From contig JAFWOE010000023.1 of the NCBI GenBank assembly GCA_017509985.1, positions 81,266 to 145,265 of the forward strand: a stretch of DNA of 64,000 nucleotides, written 5' to 3'. Below the pieces are notes generated by a model. That model was not told the origin of the DNA. It did no database searches and saw nothing but the letters and a program-made list of their open reading frames with translations. A program made the translations under genes and the position numbers. The DNA comes from Lachnospiraceae bacterium (GTDB lineage: Bacteria; Bacillota; Clostridia; Lachnospirales; Lachnospiraceae). Of the stretch, positions 25,553-37,643 are shown in pieces. Each line of letters begins with the position of its first letter. Within the stretch, counting starts at the first letter, position 1.

Positions 25553-26593
25553 ATGAGAAAGATAATATCAGGAAAAACGGCAGTGATTGTATTTGCGGTG
25601 GCACTGGTTCTGTGCCTGCTCACGTCCTGCGGGAAGGAAACAGCCCCGTCTTCGGCAGAAGCCGCCGCACAGAGCAGTACCGCTGATCTTAAAAAAGTTA
25701 CGGTACTTCTGGACTGGACGCCGAACACCAATCATACCGGTATTTACGCGGCCAGGGATCTGGGCTTTTATGAAGAAGCCGGGCTGCAGGTCGATATCCA
25801 GATCCCGTACGACGGTACGGCAACCCAGCTCGTAGGCGTCGGTAAGGGCGAATTCGGCATCAGCAACACGGAAGACACCCTGCATGCAGTCTCCCTGGAT
25901 GATCCGATGCCGGTCATCAGCATCGCCGCGATTATCCAGCATAACACCTCCGGTTTTGTATCGCTGAAGGAAAAAGGGATCCGTTCGCCTGCAGACTGGT
26001 CCGGAAAAACCTACGGCGGCTTCGGCGGAACAACAGAGCAGAAGATCGTACAGACCATTGCCGCTGACAACGGGGTGGATCCCGATTCGATCCGGTTTGT
26101 AGACCTTGGAAACAGTGATACCCTGACTGCCCTGCAGAACGAGATCGATTTCATCTGGGTCTTTGAAGCAGCCGAACTGACTGCACTGGACAAAGAAGGC
26201 GTGGAATACAACTATCTGCCCGTCCGTGATTACGGAGAGGCGTTTGATTATTATACACCGATCATTGTTGCGAATACGGATGCCGCCGCAGCGGATCCGG
26301 ACATGGTTAAAGCCTTTACGGCAGCGACCGCGAAAGGATACGAATATGCCATTGAGCATCCGGATGAGGCGGCAGAACTTCTTCTGAAGGCCGAAGACGG
26401 ACTGGATGAATATATTGTCACGGAAGGACAGAGATACCTGTCGGAACGCTATGCGGAAGATGCGCCCCGGTGGGGCTGGCAGGAAGAAGCGGTCTGGCAG
26501 CGGTTTGCCGACTTTCTGGAAGAAAATGACCTGATCGAAAATGAAGCGGACGTTAACAGGGCCTTTACAACGGAGTATCTGCCGGAAGAATGA
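25553..26593 (+). CDS. ThiY/NMT1-like ABC transporter substrate-binding lipoprotein
   Basis: Protein of 346 residues. Lipobox LLTSC, lipidated Cys26. The mature start VTVLLDWTPNTNHTGIYAARDLGFYEEAGL is the signature of the NMT1/THI5-like binding proteins, best known as ThiY, which brings in formylaminopyrimidine or HMP for thiamine synthesis. Related SsuA/TauA proteins bind sulfonates. EFGISNTEDTL and GGFGGTTEQKIV are ligand-site segments. Second gene of the riboswitch-controlled operon, followed with overlaps by its permease and ATPase, so a thiamine-related ligand is likely but not proven. Ribosome site AAAAGGAGAGG. Confidence 0.87.
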   Translation: MRKIISGKTAVIVFAVALVLCLLTSCGKETAPSSAEAAAQSSTADLKKVTVLLDWTPNTNHTGIYAARDLGFYEEAGLQVDIQIPYDGTATQLVGVGKGEFGISNTEDTLHAVSLDDPMPVISIAAIIQHNTSGFVSLKEKGIRSPADWSGKTYGGFGGTTEQKIVQTIAADNGVDPDSIRFVDLGNSDTLTALQNEIDFIWVFEAAELTALDKEGVEYNYLPVRDYGEAFDYYTPIIVANTDAAAADPDMVKAFTAATAKGYEYAIEHPDEAAELLLKAEDGLDEYIVTEGQRYLSERYAEDAPRWGWQEEAVWQRFADFLEENDLIENEADVNRAFTTEYLPEE

Positions 26594-26595
26594 TC

Positions 26596-27351
26596 ATGAA
26601 AGTAAAGAAGAACGATCTGATATATCCCATAGCGGCAATTGCGGCGGCGGTCCTGATCTGGTGGGCTGTAACGCGGATCTTTGATATTCCTTCGTATATC
26701 CTTCCGGGTCCCGGACAGGTGGTGAAGGCTTTTGCCAAAGATTTTACGCTGATCATGTATCATGCTGCCGCCACACTGGGCGAAGGTGCTGCAGGCATTG
26801 CAGTCTCTGTGGGGATCTCGATCGTGATCGCGGTGTGCATGGATCGGTTTGCGCCGGTCAAAAAGACGCTGTATCCGCTGCTGGTGATCTCCCAGACCGT
26901 ACCGGTCATGGCGATCGCCCCGATCCTGATCATCTGGTTCGGATTCGGCATGGCGCCCAAGATCATCCTGGTCGTGCTGATGTGCTTCTTTCCGATCACG
27001 GTAAATCTGACCGACGGCTTTGCCCAGGCAGATCAGGACCTTCTGAATATGTTCCGGGTGTGGAACGCTTCCGGCCGGCAGGTCTATCGACACTTGAAAT
27101 TTCCGTGCGCAATGCCGTATTTCTTTTCCGGACTGCGCATTGCGGTCACATGGATGCTGGTCGCAGCCATTCTTTCGGAGTGGCTCGGCGGCGACCGCGG
27201 GATCGGCGTGTACATGCTTCGGGCCAAACAGGCTTACGCGCTGGATAAAGTCTTCGCCTCAGTTGTTTTTACAGTGATCCTGAGTCTTCTGCTGATCGGT
27301 CTGCTCGGGCTGATCCGGAAAAAGACCGTTCGATGGAGTGAGAGCGTATGA
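26596..27351 (+). CDS. ThiX-like ABC transporter permease
   Basis: Protein of 251 residues (253 if the ATG at 26590, which overlaps the binding-protein stop, is used). Six membrane segments in the SsuC/TauC/ThiX layout. The N-terminal WWAVTRIFDIPSYILPGPGQVVKAF is typical. ISQTVPVMAIAPILIIWFGFGMAPKI is the conserved core helix pair, and the EAA loop reads NASGRQVYRHLKFPCAMPYFFSGL. It forms the channel of the importer. Translation is coupled on both sides: its TGA overlaps the ATG of the ATPase gene. Confidence 0.88.
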   Translation: MKVKKNDLIYPIAAIAAAVLIWWAVTRIFDIPSYILPGPGQVVKAFAKDFTLIMYHAAATLGEGAAGIAVSVGISIVIAVCMDRFAPVKKTLYPLLVISQTVPVMAIAPILIIWFGFGMAPKIILVVLMCFFPITVNLTDGFAQADQDLLNMFRVWNASGRQVYRHLKFPCAMPYFFSGLRIAVTWMLVAAILSEWLGGDRGIGVYMLRAKQAYALDKVFASVVFTVILSLLLIGLLGLIRKKTVRWSESV

Positions 27352-28082
27352 CGGATACAGCGAAAATCAAACTGGAACTGAAAAACGTCCGGAAGCAGTT
27401 CAAAGATGTGCGGGTCCTGGACGATATCTCCCTTACCGTGCGGGAAGGAGAGCATGTTACCGTGCTCGGGCCGAGCGGCTGCGGAAAAAGCACGCTTATG
27501 AATATCCTGACCGGGGTCCTGGCTGCGGACGGAGGGGAAGTACAGGTAAACGGAAAGATCGGATATATGCAGCAGAAAGACCTGCTCCTTCCCTGGAAGA
27601 CCTGCATGGACAACGTCATCCTGCCCGCTCAGATCGCCGGAACAAAGAAGGAGGCTGCCGCAGAGCAGGCCCGGCCGTATTTTAAGATCTTCCGGCTGGA
27701 AGGGTATGAAGACAGTTATCCGAAAGAGATGTCCGGAGGCATGCGGCAGAGGGCGAGCCTTTTGCGAACGTTTTTATCGTCGGGGGATATCCTGCTTCTG
27801 GATGAGCCCTTCGGCGCAGTGGATTCGATCACCAGGGGAAAGCTCCAGCAGTGGCTGATCGACGTCAGCGGCACACTCGGGCTGACGATCCTTATGATCA
27901 CCCATGACATCGAAGAAGCGGTACTGCTTTCGGACCGGATCTATGTCCTTTCGGACAAACCCGCTTCCGTACGGGACGAGATCCCCGCAGATTTCCTGCG
28001 TGAAGATAAAAAGAACCGGCTGTTCCATACCGGTTTTCTGGAAATAAAGAAACGGATCCTTACGGATCTGGCAGGAGAGTAA
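27348..28082 (+). CDS. ThiZ-like ABC transporter ATPase
   Basis: Protein of 244 residues. Walker A LGPSGCGKST (about 38-47), Q-loop GYMQQKDLLLPW, signature MSGGMRQRASLLRTFL, Walker B ILLLDEPFGAVD, switch His in MITHDIEEAV. This is the SsuB/TauB/ThiZ branch, which powers importers of pyrimidine precursors, sulfonates or nitrate-like anions. It starts at an ATGA overlap with the permease gene, so the three transport genes form one unit inside the operon. It ends 27 bases before the NifD-like gene. Confidence 0.88.
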   Translation: MTDTAKIKLELKNVRKQFKDVRVLDDISLTVREGEHVTVLGPSGCGKSTLMNILTGVLAADGGEVQVNGKIGYMQQKDLLLPWKTCMDNVILPAQIAGTKKEAAAEQARPYFKIFRLEGYEDSYPKEMSGGMRQRASLLRTFLSSGDILLLDEPFGAVDSITRGKLQQWLIDVSGTLGLTILMITHDIEEAVLLSDRIYVLSDKPASVRDEIPADFLREDKKNRLFHTGFLEIKKRILTDLAGE

Positions 28083-29635
28083 TAATAATCAATTATCGGA
28101 GAAAAAGATATGCCGATCGATCTGAATCAGGAAGAACCGCAGATCCGGGAGCTTCGGACCCGGTCCGTAACCGGATATGACGGGACCCTGAAAGATATTA
28201 CACAGCAGGGCTGCTGCGGCTGCCTGAAAAATAAAAAGAGATGCTTTACGACCGGTTCGTACTGTACGCATCTTCCCGCGATCACTTCGGTGCTGGGCCT
28301 TCCGGATACCCTGGTGGTGGATCATGCGCCGATCGGCTGCTGCGGAGTGGAAATGACATTTTCGGGCGGCTACAGTATGAATGAGCCTTTTGCCCCCGGG
28401 GAATACCGGGATAATGTCCGCATGTTCACTTCCAAACTGACGGAATCCGATACGGTATTCGGAGGGGAAGAAAAGCTGAAGGAGGTCGTCAGAGGTGCGT
28501 TTCACAGGCACCATCCGAAGGAGATCTATATTGCCACCAGCTGCACCTCCTCCATCATCGGAGAAGATGTCGGTGCAGCGGCTGCGGAAATGACCGAAGA
28601 GCTCGGGATCCCGGTGACCGTGCTGGGCGCTGCAGGCATGCGTTCGAATCTGTGGTCCGTAGGCTTTGAAGCGCACTTTCATTCTGTCGGAAAGACACGC
28701 TTCAGAGCGCCGGAAAAAAAGACCGATACGATCGTCTACGCGGGTTTTGCCTCGGTCGCGTCCGAAGCCGTGGAACCGATCTTTAAAAAACTGGGGCTCG
28801 ATATGGCCTTTCTTACAGCCGGCAGCACGAAGGAAGATTATGAGAAAGCCTGCACCGCCAGAGTATCTTTCGGGCAGTGTGATGTGGATGCTTCGTACAT
28901 CCTTACCTACCTGGAGCAGGAATACGGTGTGAAGTACTTCCATCTGCATCAGCCGAACGGCGGGATCGGGTTCGAGCGTTTCATGCGGGATCTGGGCGGA
29001 TATCTCGGCAGAGAGAAAGAGGCCGAGGAGATCATCCGGGAAGAGCGTGAAAAATACCGGGAAAAGATCGAAGAGCTGAAACCCCTGCTGAAAGGGAAAA
29101 CGGCCCTGGTGGCGCTTGGCGCGGGCTATGCTTTTGAAATGGTGCGCATGCTGAAGGAACTCGGGATGGAAGCCGTGCATGCGGTCTCGTTTCATTACGA
29201 TCCGCTGATCGACGCCACGGAAGACCGGACTGCCCGTTCGCCGGTGGCGGACGCGGAAGAACTGGGCATCGATTATCCGGTAACGGTCAACAACGCCCAG
29301 GAGATGGAAAACTACCTGATCGTGAAAAAATATAAACCGGACATTGTGGTCACCCGGGCGCACGGAGCCGGCAGCTGGTCGGCCTTTACCGGGGTCCCCT
29401 GTCTGGATCCCGGACTGGGGATCAATATTATAGGATACCGGGGACTTTACCTTTTCGCGGATGCCCTGGCCTCCAGCTTCCGGAATACCGCGGTATTTGA
29501 CGCGCTGAAAGCAAGGTATGTCTCACCCTTTACGGATGAATTCGAGGCACTCCCGCCTCACAGTTTTTACGCAAAAGCCGGTGAGGAGGGCGTTCCTCAC
29601 AAACCGTATAAAAAGAGCGGAGAGGAGGTGCTTTC

Positions 29636-31865
<2,230 letters not shown>

Positions 31866-31884
31866 AAAAGTAAAACGAGATACT

Positions 31885-32814
31885 ATGTTACAGGGACTGT
31901 ATAACAATTGCCATCTCTGTCCGAGGTCCTGCGGAGCAAACCGGAATGCGGGAGAAAAAGGCTTCTGCGGTATGACCGACCGGTTCGTCGCAGCCAGGGC
32001 AGCGCTTCATATGTGGGAGGAACCGTGTATTTCCGGAAGAAACGGATCGGGCACGGTTTTCTTTTCCGGCTGTACGCTGGGCTGCGTTTACTGCCAGAAC
32101 CGGAATATCGCCCTGGGCCTCGCAGGAAAGGAGATCCCGAAGGAGCGCCTTGTGGAGATCTTTTTTGAACTGGCGGATCAGGGCGCAAACAACATCAATC
32201 TGGTGACGGCGGATCACTTCATCCCCGGAGTGGCCGAAGCCATAAAAGAAGCAAAAAAGGAAGGTTTTTCCCTGCCGTTTCTTCTGAACACCGGCTCGTA
32301 TATCCATGCGGATACGCTGAAGCTGCTGGACGGGCTGGTGGATATCTATCTGCCGGATCTTAAATACATCGATCCGAAAACAGCAGGATCCTTTTCCCAT
32401 GCACCGGATTATCCCGAAATCGCAAAAGCAGCGATAGACGAAATGGTCCGGCAGCTGAGAAGCCGGTGCGGCGGTCAGCGGATCGAAACGGTTTTTAACG
32501 GACAGGGGATCATGCAGCGCGGGATCATCATCCGGCACCTGCTCCTTCCGGGCAGGGTCCTGGAAGCAAAGCTGATCGTAAAATATCTCTTTGAAAAGTA
32601 CGGCGATGAAGTATATCTGAGCCTCATGAATCAGTATACGCCGCCGGCAGATCCTGCAGAGCGGATTCCGAAACTGGCCCGGAAAGTTACGGAAGCCGAG
32701 TACCGGAGCCTGATCGGTTACGCTGCGGAACTCGGGGTAAAGAACGGGTTTATGCAAGAGGGCGAAACCGCCGACGAAAGCTTTATTCCAGAGTTTGACG
32801 GAGAGGGCGTTTAA
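31885..32814 (+). CDS. PflA-like radical SAM protein (COG1313 type)
   Basis: Protein of 309 residues; ATG at 31885 is preferred because it gives the family start LYNNCHLCPRSCG. An N-terminal cysteine motif (CHLCPRSCG, then GFCGM) precedes the radical SAM motif CTLGCVYCQN (CxxxCxxC). NLVTADHFIPG and NQYTPP are typical of the putative pyruvate-formate-lyase-activating-enzyme family COG1313. Its targets are unknown. It starts 19 bases after nifH in the same operon, and the next gene has its own promoter, so it is the last gene under the TPP riboswitch. It may activate or mature a part of this system, which is inference. A weak hairpin (ATAC-T-GTTT with AAAC-G-GTAT at 32829-32851) follows. Confidence 0.8.
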   Translation: MLQGLYNNCHLCPRSCGANRNAGEKGFCGMTDRFVAARAALHMWEEPCISGRNGSGTVFFSGCTLGCVYCQNRNIALGLAGKEIPKERLVEIFFELADQGANNINLVTADHFIPGVAEAIKEAKKEGFSLPFLLNTGSYIHADTLKLLDGLVDIYLPDLKYIDPKTAGSFSHAPDYPEIAKAAIDEMVRQLRSRCGGQRIETVFNGQGIMQRGIIIRHLLLPGRVLEAKLIVKYLFEKYGDEVYLSLMNQYTPPADPAERIPKLARKVTEAEYRSLIGYAAELGVKNGFMQEGETADESFIPEFDGEGV

Positions 32815-32851
32815 AAGCAGGTGCCGATATACTGTTTCCCCAAAACGGTAT

Positions 32852-32881
32852 TTGTTATTATCAGTGAAACTATGCTATAAT
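32852..32881 (+). promoter_or_regulatory. Promoter of the ABC exporter operon
   Basis: TTGTTA (32852-32857), 18 bases, TATAAT (32876-32881) with a TGn extension (TGcTATAAT). It marks the end of the nitrogenase-like operon. Confidence 0.6.
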
Positions 32882-32961
32882 TACTCTTCCTTTCCGGCAG
32901 ACCGCGGGCATGTTGCGGCTGCGGAAGCTGCAGATAACAGTAAAAAGACAAGAGGAGCACC

Positions 32962-33663
32962 ATGCCATATATTACGGTTCAGGACGTTACAAAGATCTAC
33001 AGAATGGGCGAGGTCGAGATCAAAGCGTGCGACGGCATCAGCTTTGAGATCGAAAAAGGCGAATTTGTCATTATCGTCGGTCCTTCCGGTGCGGGAAAAA
33101 CGACCGTGCTGAACATTCTGGGAGGAATGGATACGCTCACGGACGGCCAGGTCGTCGTGGACGGAACGGATATCAGCCGGCTGAAAGGCAGGCAGATGGC
33201 CGCATACCGCCGGGAGGACGTAGGTTTTGTATTCCAGTTCTACAATCTCATGCAGAACCTTACAGCTCTGGAAAACGTCGAGCTGGCCATGCAGATCTGC
33301 AGAGACCCCATGGATCCGGAGAAAGTTCTGGAAGATGTCGGCCTTGCCGAGCGGAAGAACAATTTTCCGGCCCAGCTTTCCGGCGGAGAGCAGCAGCGCG
33401 TGGCCATTGCCCGCGCGCTTGCCAAAAATCCCAAGCTTCTGCTGTGCGATGAACCGACCGGGGCGCTGGATTACATTACCGGCAAATCCATCCTGAAACT
33501 GCTTCAGGACATGTGCCGGAACAAAGGCATGACCGTGGTCGTGATCACACACAACAGTGCCCTGACGCCTATGGCGGACCGCGTTATCCGGATCAAAAGC
33601 GGAAAGGTCAGCAGTACGGAGCTGAACGAGCATCCGGTACCTGTTGAAAACATCGAATGGTAA
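32962..33663 (+). CDS. MacB/LolD-type ABC transporter ATPase
   Basis: Protein of 233 residues. Walker [11 protein letters not shown] (about 38-47), Q-loop [11 protein letters not shown], signature [15 protein letters not shown], Walker [13 protein letters not shown], switch [13 protein letters not shown]. The branch is that of MacB, LolD and FtsE, whose partners are FtsX-like permeases; the neighbour downstream is one. Such type VII transporters work mechanically across the envelope rather than moving substrates through a channel. Ribosome site AGAGGAG. It lies 109 bases before the permease gene. Confidence 0.9.
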   Translation: MPYITVQDVTKIYRMGEVEIKACDGISFEIEKGEFVIIVGPSGAGKTTVLNILGGMDTLTDGQVVVDGTDISRLKGRQMAAYRREDVGFVFQFYNLMQNLTALENVELAMQICRDPMDPEKVLEDVGLAERKNNFPAQLSGGEQQRVAIARALAKNPKLLLCDEPTGALDYITGKSILKLLQDMCRNKGMTVVVITHNSALTPMADRVIRIKSGKVSSTELNEHPVPVENIEW

Positions 33664-33771
33664 GAATGCGGGTTTACATCCCGTTATCTGTATTTTTTTC
33701 ATACTCTCAGATCCCTGGCCCGGCGGATCTGTTTTGGACAAAACTGAAAGTACAGGCAGCAGAGCAGGACA

Positions 33772-36700
33772 ATGAAGAAATCCGTCCGTAAGGACCTTTT
33801 CAGGGAAATAAGGAAAAACTTCGGAAGATTTTTTTCGATCTTCTGTATCGTCATGCTCGGAAGCGCTTTTTTTGCGGGACTGCGGTCCACCGGATTCGAT
33901 ATGAAGTATTCGGCGGACTGCTTTTATGATGATCAGAAACTGATGGATATCCGGGTGATCGGTACGCTCGGGCTTACGGAAGAAGATATCGATGATCTGA
34001 ACCGGCTTGCGGGCGTCAAATCGGCTGTGGGAGGAAAGACACGGGAGGCTCAGTTTTCTACAGAGGATACGACCTATGATATCCGGACGATCGCTTATGT
34101 CCCGGGGATCAACGAACCGGTCGTTACGGAAGGAAGACTGCCCGAAAAGCCGGATGAATGTCTGGCGGATGCCGGAACGTTTCCGCGTGAAGGTATTCGG
34201 CTTGGCGACAGGATCTGCTTTGAAACCGGAGATGATGAAGCGCTTACGGAAACACTGAAAACGGATTCCTTCGTCGTCACCGGATTTGGCTATATGCCTT
34301 ATTATACCGACCTGACGAGGGGGACCGGAAGCATCGGGGACGGATCGATCGATGCGTTCGTACTCCTGCATCCGGATGCTTTTGATACGGATTATTATAC
34401 GGAAGCCTATGTGTCTGTCGAAGGCGCCGGGGACAGGATCACATTCAGCGATGATTATGAAGCCCTGACGGACCAGGCAGTCGACCGGATCGAAGAGCTT
34501 GCCGGGACTGCGACGGTAAGACGGTATGATGCCATTTATCAGGAAGCCAGGGAGAAGATCGCCGATGCGAAGAAGGAAGTGGAAGACGGAGAAAACGAGC
34601 TCGCGGACGCGGCTGCTGAAATAGAAGACGGGAAAAAAGAGATCGCCGATGCCGAAGCGGAGATTGCCGAAAAAGAGCAGGAACTGATCGACGGCAAAGC
34701 AGAGCTGGAAAAAGGCCAGCAGGAACTGGCGGATGCCGAAGCGGAGATCGAAAACGGCCGGGCAGAGCTTGCAGACGCGCAGGCAGAGGTCGACCTGAAC
34801 CGAAGTGATCTGGAGAGTGCGAGGCAGCAGTACGAAGCCGGCCTTGAGGAATTCAATGCAGGTCTGGTTCAGTATGATTCCGGCGTGCAGTCCTACGAAA
34901 GCGGCCTGGCGGAATATGAAGCGAACCTGGCGGAGTTTGAAGCAGGAAAAGAGCAGTACGAGGCCGGGCTCGCCGAATACAATGAGAATAAAGCCGCTTT
35001 TGACACAGGCAAAGAAGAGTACGAGGCCGGCCTGGAGGCTTACAATACGCAAAAGGAAGCGTTCGATCAGGGGAAAGCGGAGTATGAGGCCGGTCTTGCA
35101 GCATGGGAAGAAGCGTATGCCCAGCTTGAGGCTGCGGCTGCAGCCGGAATGATAACGGAGGAGGAAGCTGCAGTTCAACGTGCTGTCCTGGATGAGCAGG
35201 GCGCGGTCCTTCAGGAGAAGGGAGCGCAGATTGAAGCAGCCGAACAGGAGCTTGCGGCCGGGAAAGCGGTCCTGGATGAAACGGGAGCGCAGATTGAAGC
35301 AGCCGAACAGGAGCTTGCGGCCGGGAAAGCGGTCCTGGATGCGACAAAAGAGACGCTGGACGCGGCTGAAGGACAGCTGGCTGCGGCAAAGGAAACGCTC
35401 GACGCGGCGAAAGTGGAACTGGACCTGGGAAAGGAAGAGATCGAGAGCAGCAGGATGCAGCTGGATGAAGCGGCTGTACAGATCGCTTCCGGCGAGGCAC
35501 AGCTTGCCGACGCCCAGGCTCAGATCGATGAAAATGCAGTAAAACTGGACGAAGCGCAGGAGACCGTCGATTCCAAAAAAGAAGAAGTCGCGGATGCGGA
35601 GACAGAACTGGCGGATGGCGAAGAAAAACTTGCGGAAGGGAAAAAGGACCTGGAAGACGGGAAGCAGGAGCTGGCGGACGCGGAAGCGGAATATAACGAA
35701 AAATATCCCGAAGCACAGCAGGAGATCCAGGATGCAAAACAGAAAATAGCGGACGCGGAAGAGGATATCGCGGATCTTGAGGTACCGGAATGGTATGCCC
35801 TGGACCGGGGACTGATGGAAAGCATTGTCGGATACGACCAGAACGCGACCCGGATGGACAGCCTGGGCAAGGTCTTCCCGGTGATCTTCTTCCTGGTTGC
35901 CGCGCTTGTGAGCCTGACAGCCATGACACGGATGGTCGACGAGCAGCGGATGCAGATCGGGACGTTAAAGGCGCAGGGCTATTCCAACGGAGTGATCGCC
36001 GGCCGGTATCTGATTTACGCGATGCTGGCTGCGGTCAGCGGAAGCATCCTGGGCATCGCCTTCGGGGAGTGGTTCCTGCCGAAACTGATCATTGACTCCT
36101 ACGGGGTTTTATTTACGGGCATGCGGTACTGTCTGACACCCGTCAACTGGAAACAGGCGCTGCTCGGGCTTGCTGCCGCTGTCGGCTCGATCGGGATCGC
36201 GGTCCTTGCGGCCTGCCTGCGCCAGCTGCGATCCAGGCCGGCAGAGCTGATGCGCCCGGAAGCCCCGCAGAACGGACAGCGTATTTTCCTGGAGCGGATC
36301 ACCGGGCTCTGGAAGCGACTCGGATTCACCAAAAAGGCTTCATTAAGGAACCTTGTGCGGTATAAAAAACGTCTGGTCATGACGATCATCGGCGTGGGCG
36401 GATGCATGGGCCTGCTCCTGGTGGGCTTAGGCCTGCACGACTCTATCAACGAGGTCGCCAAGGAGCAGTACATCCATATCTTCATGCAGGATGCGACGGT
36501 GACGGTGGATCCTTCTGCAGAGGAAGAAGAATGGAAAGAGCTGGAAGAGGCACTGGCATCATACCCCGGGGTAAACGGTTCCGAGCGGATCAGTCTGTTA
36601 TCTGTGGACCTGCAGAATAAGGGCGCGGTCCGTGAAACGTCGCTTTATGTTCCGCAGAATGTTGAACACATCGGAGAATATCTCTCACTGAGGGATCGTG

Positions 36701-37464
36701 TTACAAAGGAGGAATATGCCTATCCTCAGACGGGAGCCGTCATTTCCGAAAAGACCGCGAAGATGCTGGGCCTTTCGGTGGGAGACGAAGTGACGATCGC
36801 CAGGGAGGGCAGGAAGAATGTGAAGGTCCTGATCAATGCCATCACGGAGAACTATGTGCTGCATTATCTTTTCCTTTCGCCGGAAACGTATAAGGAACTC
36901 TACGGGGAGGAGCCGGAGTACAACCGTCTCTATGTCGTTTATGATGAAATGACGGAAGAAGAGGAATCCGCCATCGGCTCCTTCCTGATGAAATACGACC
37001 AGTGTACCGGTGTCGGCTTCACCACGGAACTGGAAAAGGATATCGACGATATGCTGGCGATCCTGAACAACGTCGTTTATGTACTGATCATTTCCGCCGG
37101 CCTGCTGGCCTTTGTCGTGCTTTACAACCTGAACAGCATCAACATCACGGAGCGCCGAAGAGAACTGGCTACGCTTAAAGTCCTGGGGTTTTATGACGGG
37201 GAAGTGGCCTGGTATGTCTACCGCGAGAATGTGATCCTTACGATCCTCGGCTGTATTTTCGGCCTGATCCTGGGTACGATCCTGCACCGGTTCACCATTG
37301 TGACCGTCGAAGTGGACCTGATGATGTTCGGAAGGACGGTCAGCCTGCTCAGTTACATTCAAAGCATATTCATTACGATCATTTTTGCGGTCATCGTAAA
37401 CTTCGTCATGTTTTTCTCCCTGAAAAAGATCGATATGGTCGAGTCGCTGAAAAGCGTGGAATAA
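33772..37464 (+). CDS. FtsX-type ABC permease with very long extracellular coiled coil
   Basis: Protein of 1230 residues. One membrane helix lies near 18-38, then a MacB-like extracellular domain (to about 240). A Glu/Ala-rich coiled coil runs from about 250 to 670 with repeating ADAEAEI, GKAELE, YEAGLAEY and AAEQELAAGKAVLD units. FtsX domain 1 follows (IFFLVAALVSLTAMTRMVDEQRMQIGTLKAQGYS near 705-740), then a second extracellular part, and FtsX domain 2 at the end (NSINITERRRELATLKVLGFYD). Clostridial proteins of this build are common but uncharacterised. The coiled coil could span tens of nanometres through the wall. It includes an exact 21-residue duplication. Confidence 0.9.
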   Translation: MKKSVRKDLFREIRKNFGRFFSIFCIVMLGSAFFAGLRSTGFDMKYSADCFYDDQKLMDIRVIGTLGLTEEDIDDLNRLAGVKSAVGGKTREAQFSTEDTTYDIRTIAYVPGINEPVVTEGRLPEKPDECLADAGTFPREGIRLGDRICFETGDDEALTETLKTDSFVVTGFGYMPYYTDLTRGTGSIGDGSIDAFVLLHPDAFDTDYYTEAYVSVEGAGDRITFSDDYEALTDQAVDRIEELAGTATVRRYDAIYQEAREKIADAKKEVEDGENELADAAAEIEDGKKEIADAEAEIAEKEQELIDGKAELEKGQQELADAEAEIENGRAELADAQAEVDLNRSDLESARQQYEAGLEEFNAGLVQYDSGVQSYESGLAEYEANLAEFEAGKEQYEAGLAEYNENKAAFDTGKEEYEAGLEAYNTQKEAFDQGKAEYEAGLAAWEEAYAQLEAAAAAGMITEEEAAVQRAVLDEQGAVLQEKGAQIEAAEQELAAGKAVLDETGAQIEAAEQELAAGKAVLDATKETLDAAEGQLAAAKETLDAAKVELDLGKEEIESSRMQLDEAAVQIASGEAQLADAQAQIDENAVKLDEAQETVDSKKEEVADAETELADGEEKLAEGKKDLEDGKQELADAEAEYNEKYPEAQQEIQDAKQKIADAEEDIADLEVPEWYALDRGLMESIVGYDQNATRMDSLGKVFPVIFFLVAALVSLTAMTRMVDEQRMQIGTLKAQGYSNGVIAGRYLIYAMLAAVSGSILGIAFGEWFLPKLIIDSYGVLFTGMRYCLTPVNWKQALLGLAAAVGSIGIAVLAACLRQLRSRPAELMRPEAPQNGQRIFLERITGLWKRLGFTKKASLRNLVRYKKRLVMTIIGVGGCMGLLLVGLGLHDSINEVAKEQYIHIFMQDATVTVDPSAEEEEWKELEEALASYPGVNGSERISLLSVDLQNKGAVRETSLYVPQNVEHIGEYLSLRDRVTKEEYAYPQTGAVISEKTAKMLGLSVGDEVTIAREGRKNVKVLINAITENYVLHYLFLSPETYKELYGEEPEYNRLYVVYDEMTEEEESAIGSFLMKYDQCTGVGFTTELEKDIDDMLAILNNVVYVLIISAGLLAFVVLYNLNSINITERRRELATLKVLGFYDGEVAWYVYRENVILTILGCIFGLILGTILHRFTIVTVEVDLMMFGRTVSLLSYIQSIFITIIFAVIVNFVMFFSLKKIDMVESLKSVE
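35221..35341 (+). repeat. Exact tandem duplication inside the permease coiled coil
   Basis: A 63-base unit at 35221-35283 is repeated without a mismatch from 35284 to about 35341. It encodes GAQIEAAEQELAAGKAVLDE twice. Perfect DNA identity, unlike the diverged neighbouring units, points to a recent duplication and probable length variation between strains. Confidence 0.9.
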
Positions 37465-37484
37465 TACATTTGAACGGCACAGAG

Positions 37485-37540
37485 GCAGTGTATGGCACTT
37501 TAGCCCTGCCGCATTGCTCAAAGTGCCATACGCTGCTTTT
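37485..37540 (+). terminator. Long-stem terminator after the ABC permease
   Basis: A 17-base arm at 37485-37501 pairs with 37520-37536 (one G-T wobble-type mismatch), followed by TTTT. The long stem could also be a relic of a small repeat element. Confidence 0.8.
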
Positions 37541-37590
37541 ATGCAGTCATATCAGAAGAAATGTAAAAGTATTTACGGCTGTCTGTAAAG

Positions 37591-37599
37591 TGATATAAT
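37591..37599 (+). promoter_or_regulatory. Extended -10 promoter of the barnase-like gene
   Basis: TGaTATAAT at 37591-37599 with a weak -35 box (TTTACG at 37572-37577, 16 bases before). The start codon lies 45 bases on. Confidence 0.55.
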
Positions 37600-37643
37600 A
37601 TATCCATCCGTTCACTTAAACAGTTTCACAGGTCTGCTTCATT

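Noticed and set aside
28089..29363. 424-codon minus-strand frame opposite the NifD-like gene
   Set aside because: The plus strand has the conserved cysteine pattern and the overlapping NifK-like start; the reverse frame has no ribosome site or motif.
32881..35178. Long open frame on the minus strand across the ABC exporter genes
   Set aside because: It mirrors the plus-strand ATPase and permease codons, which show clear Walker, signature and FtsX motifs; the reverse product has no recognisable domain.
35221..35341. CRISPR-like array from regular repeats
   Set aside because: Only two adjacent copies without spacers, in frame within a coding gene.
34853..35929. Pro/Arg-rich minus-strand frame inside the permease gene
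   Set aside because: It arises from the repetitive Glu/Ala/Gln coiled-coil codons read backwards.
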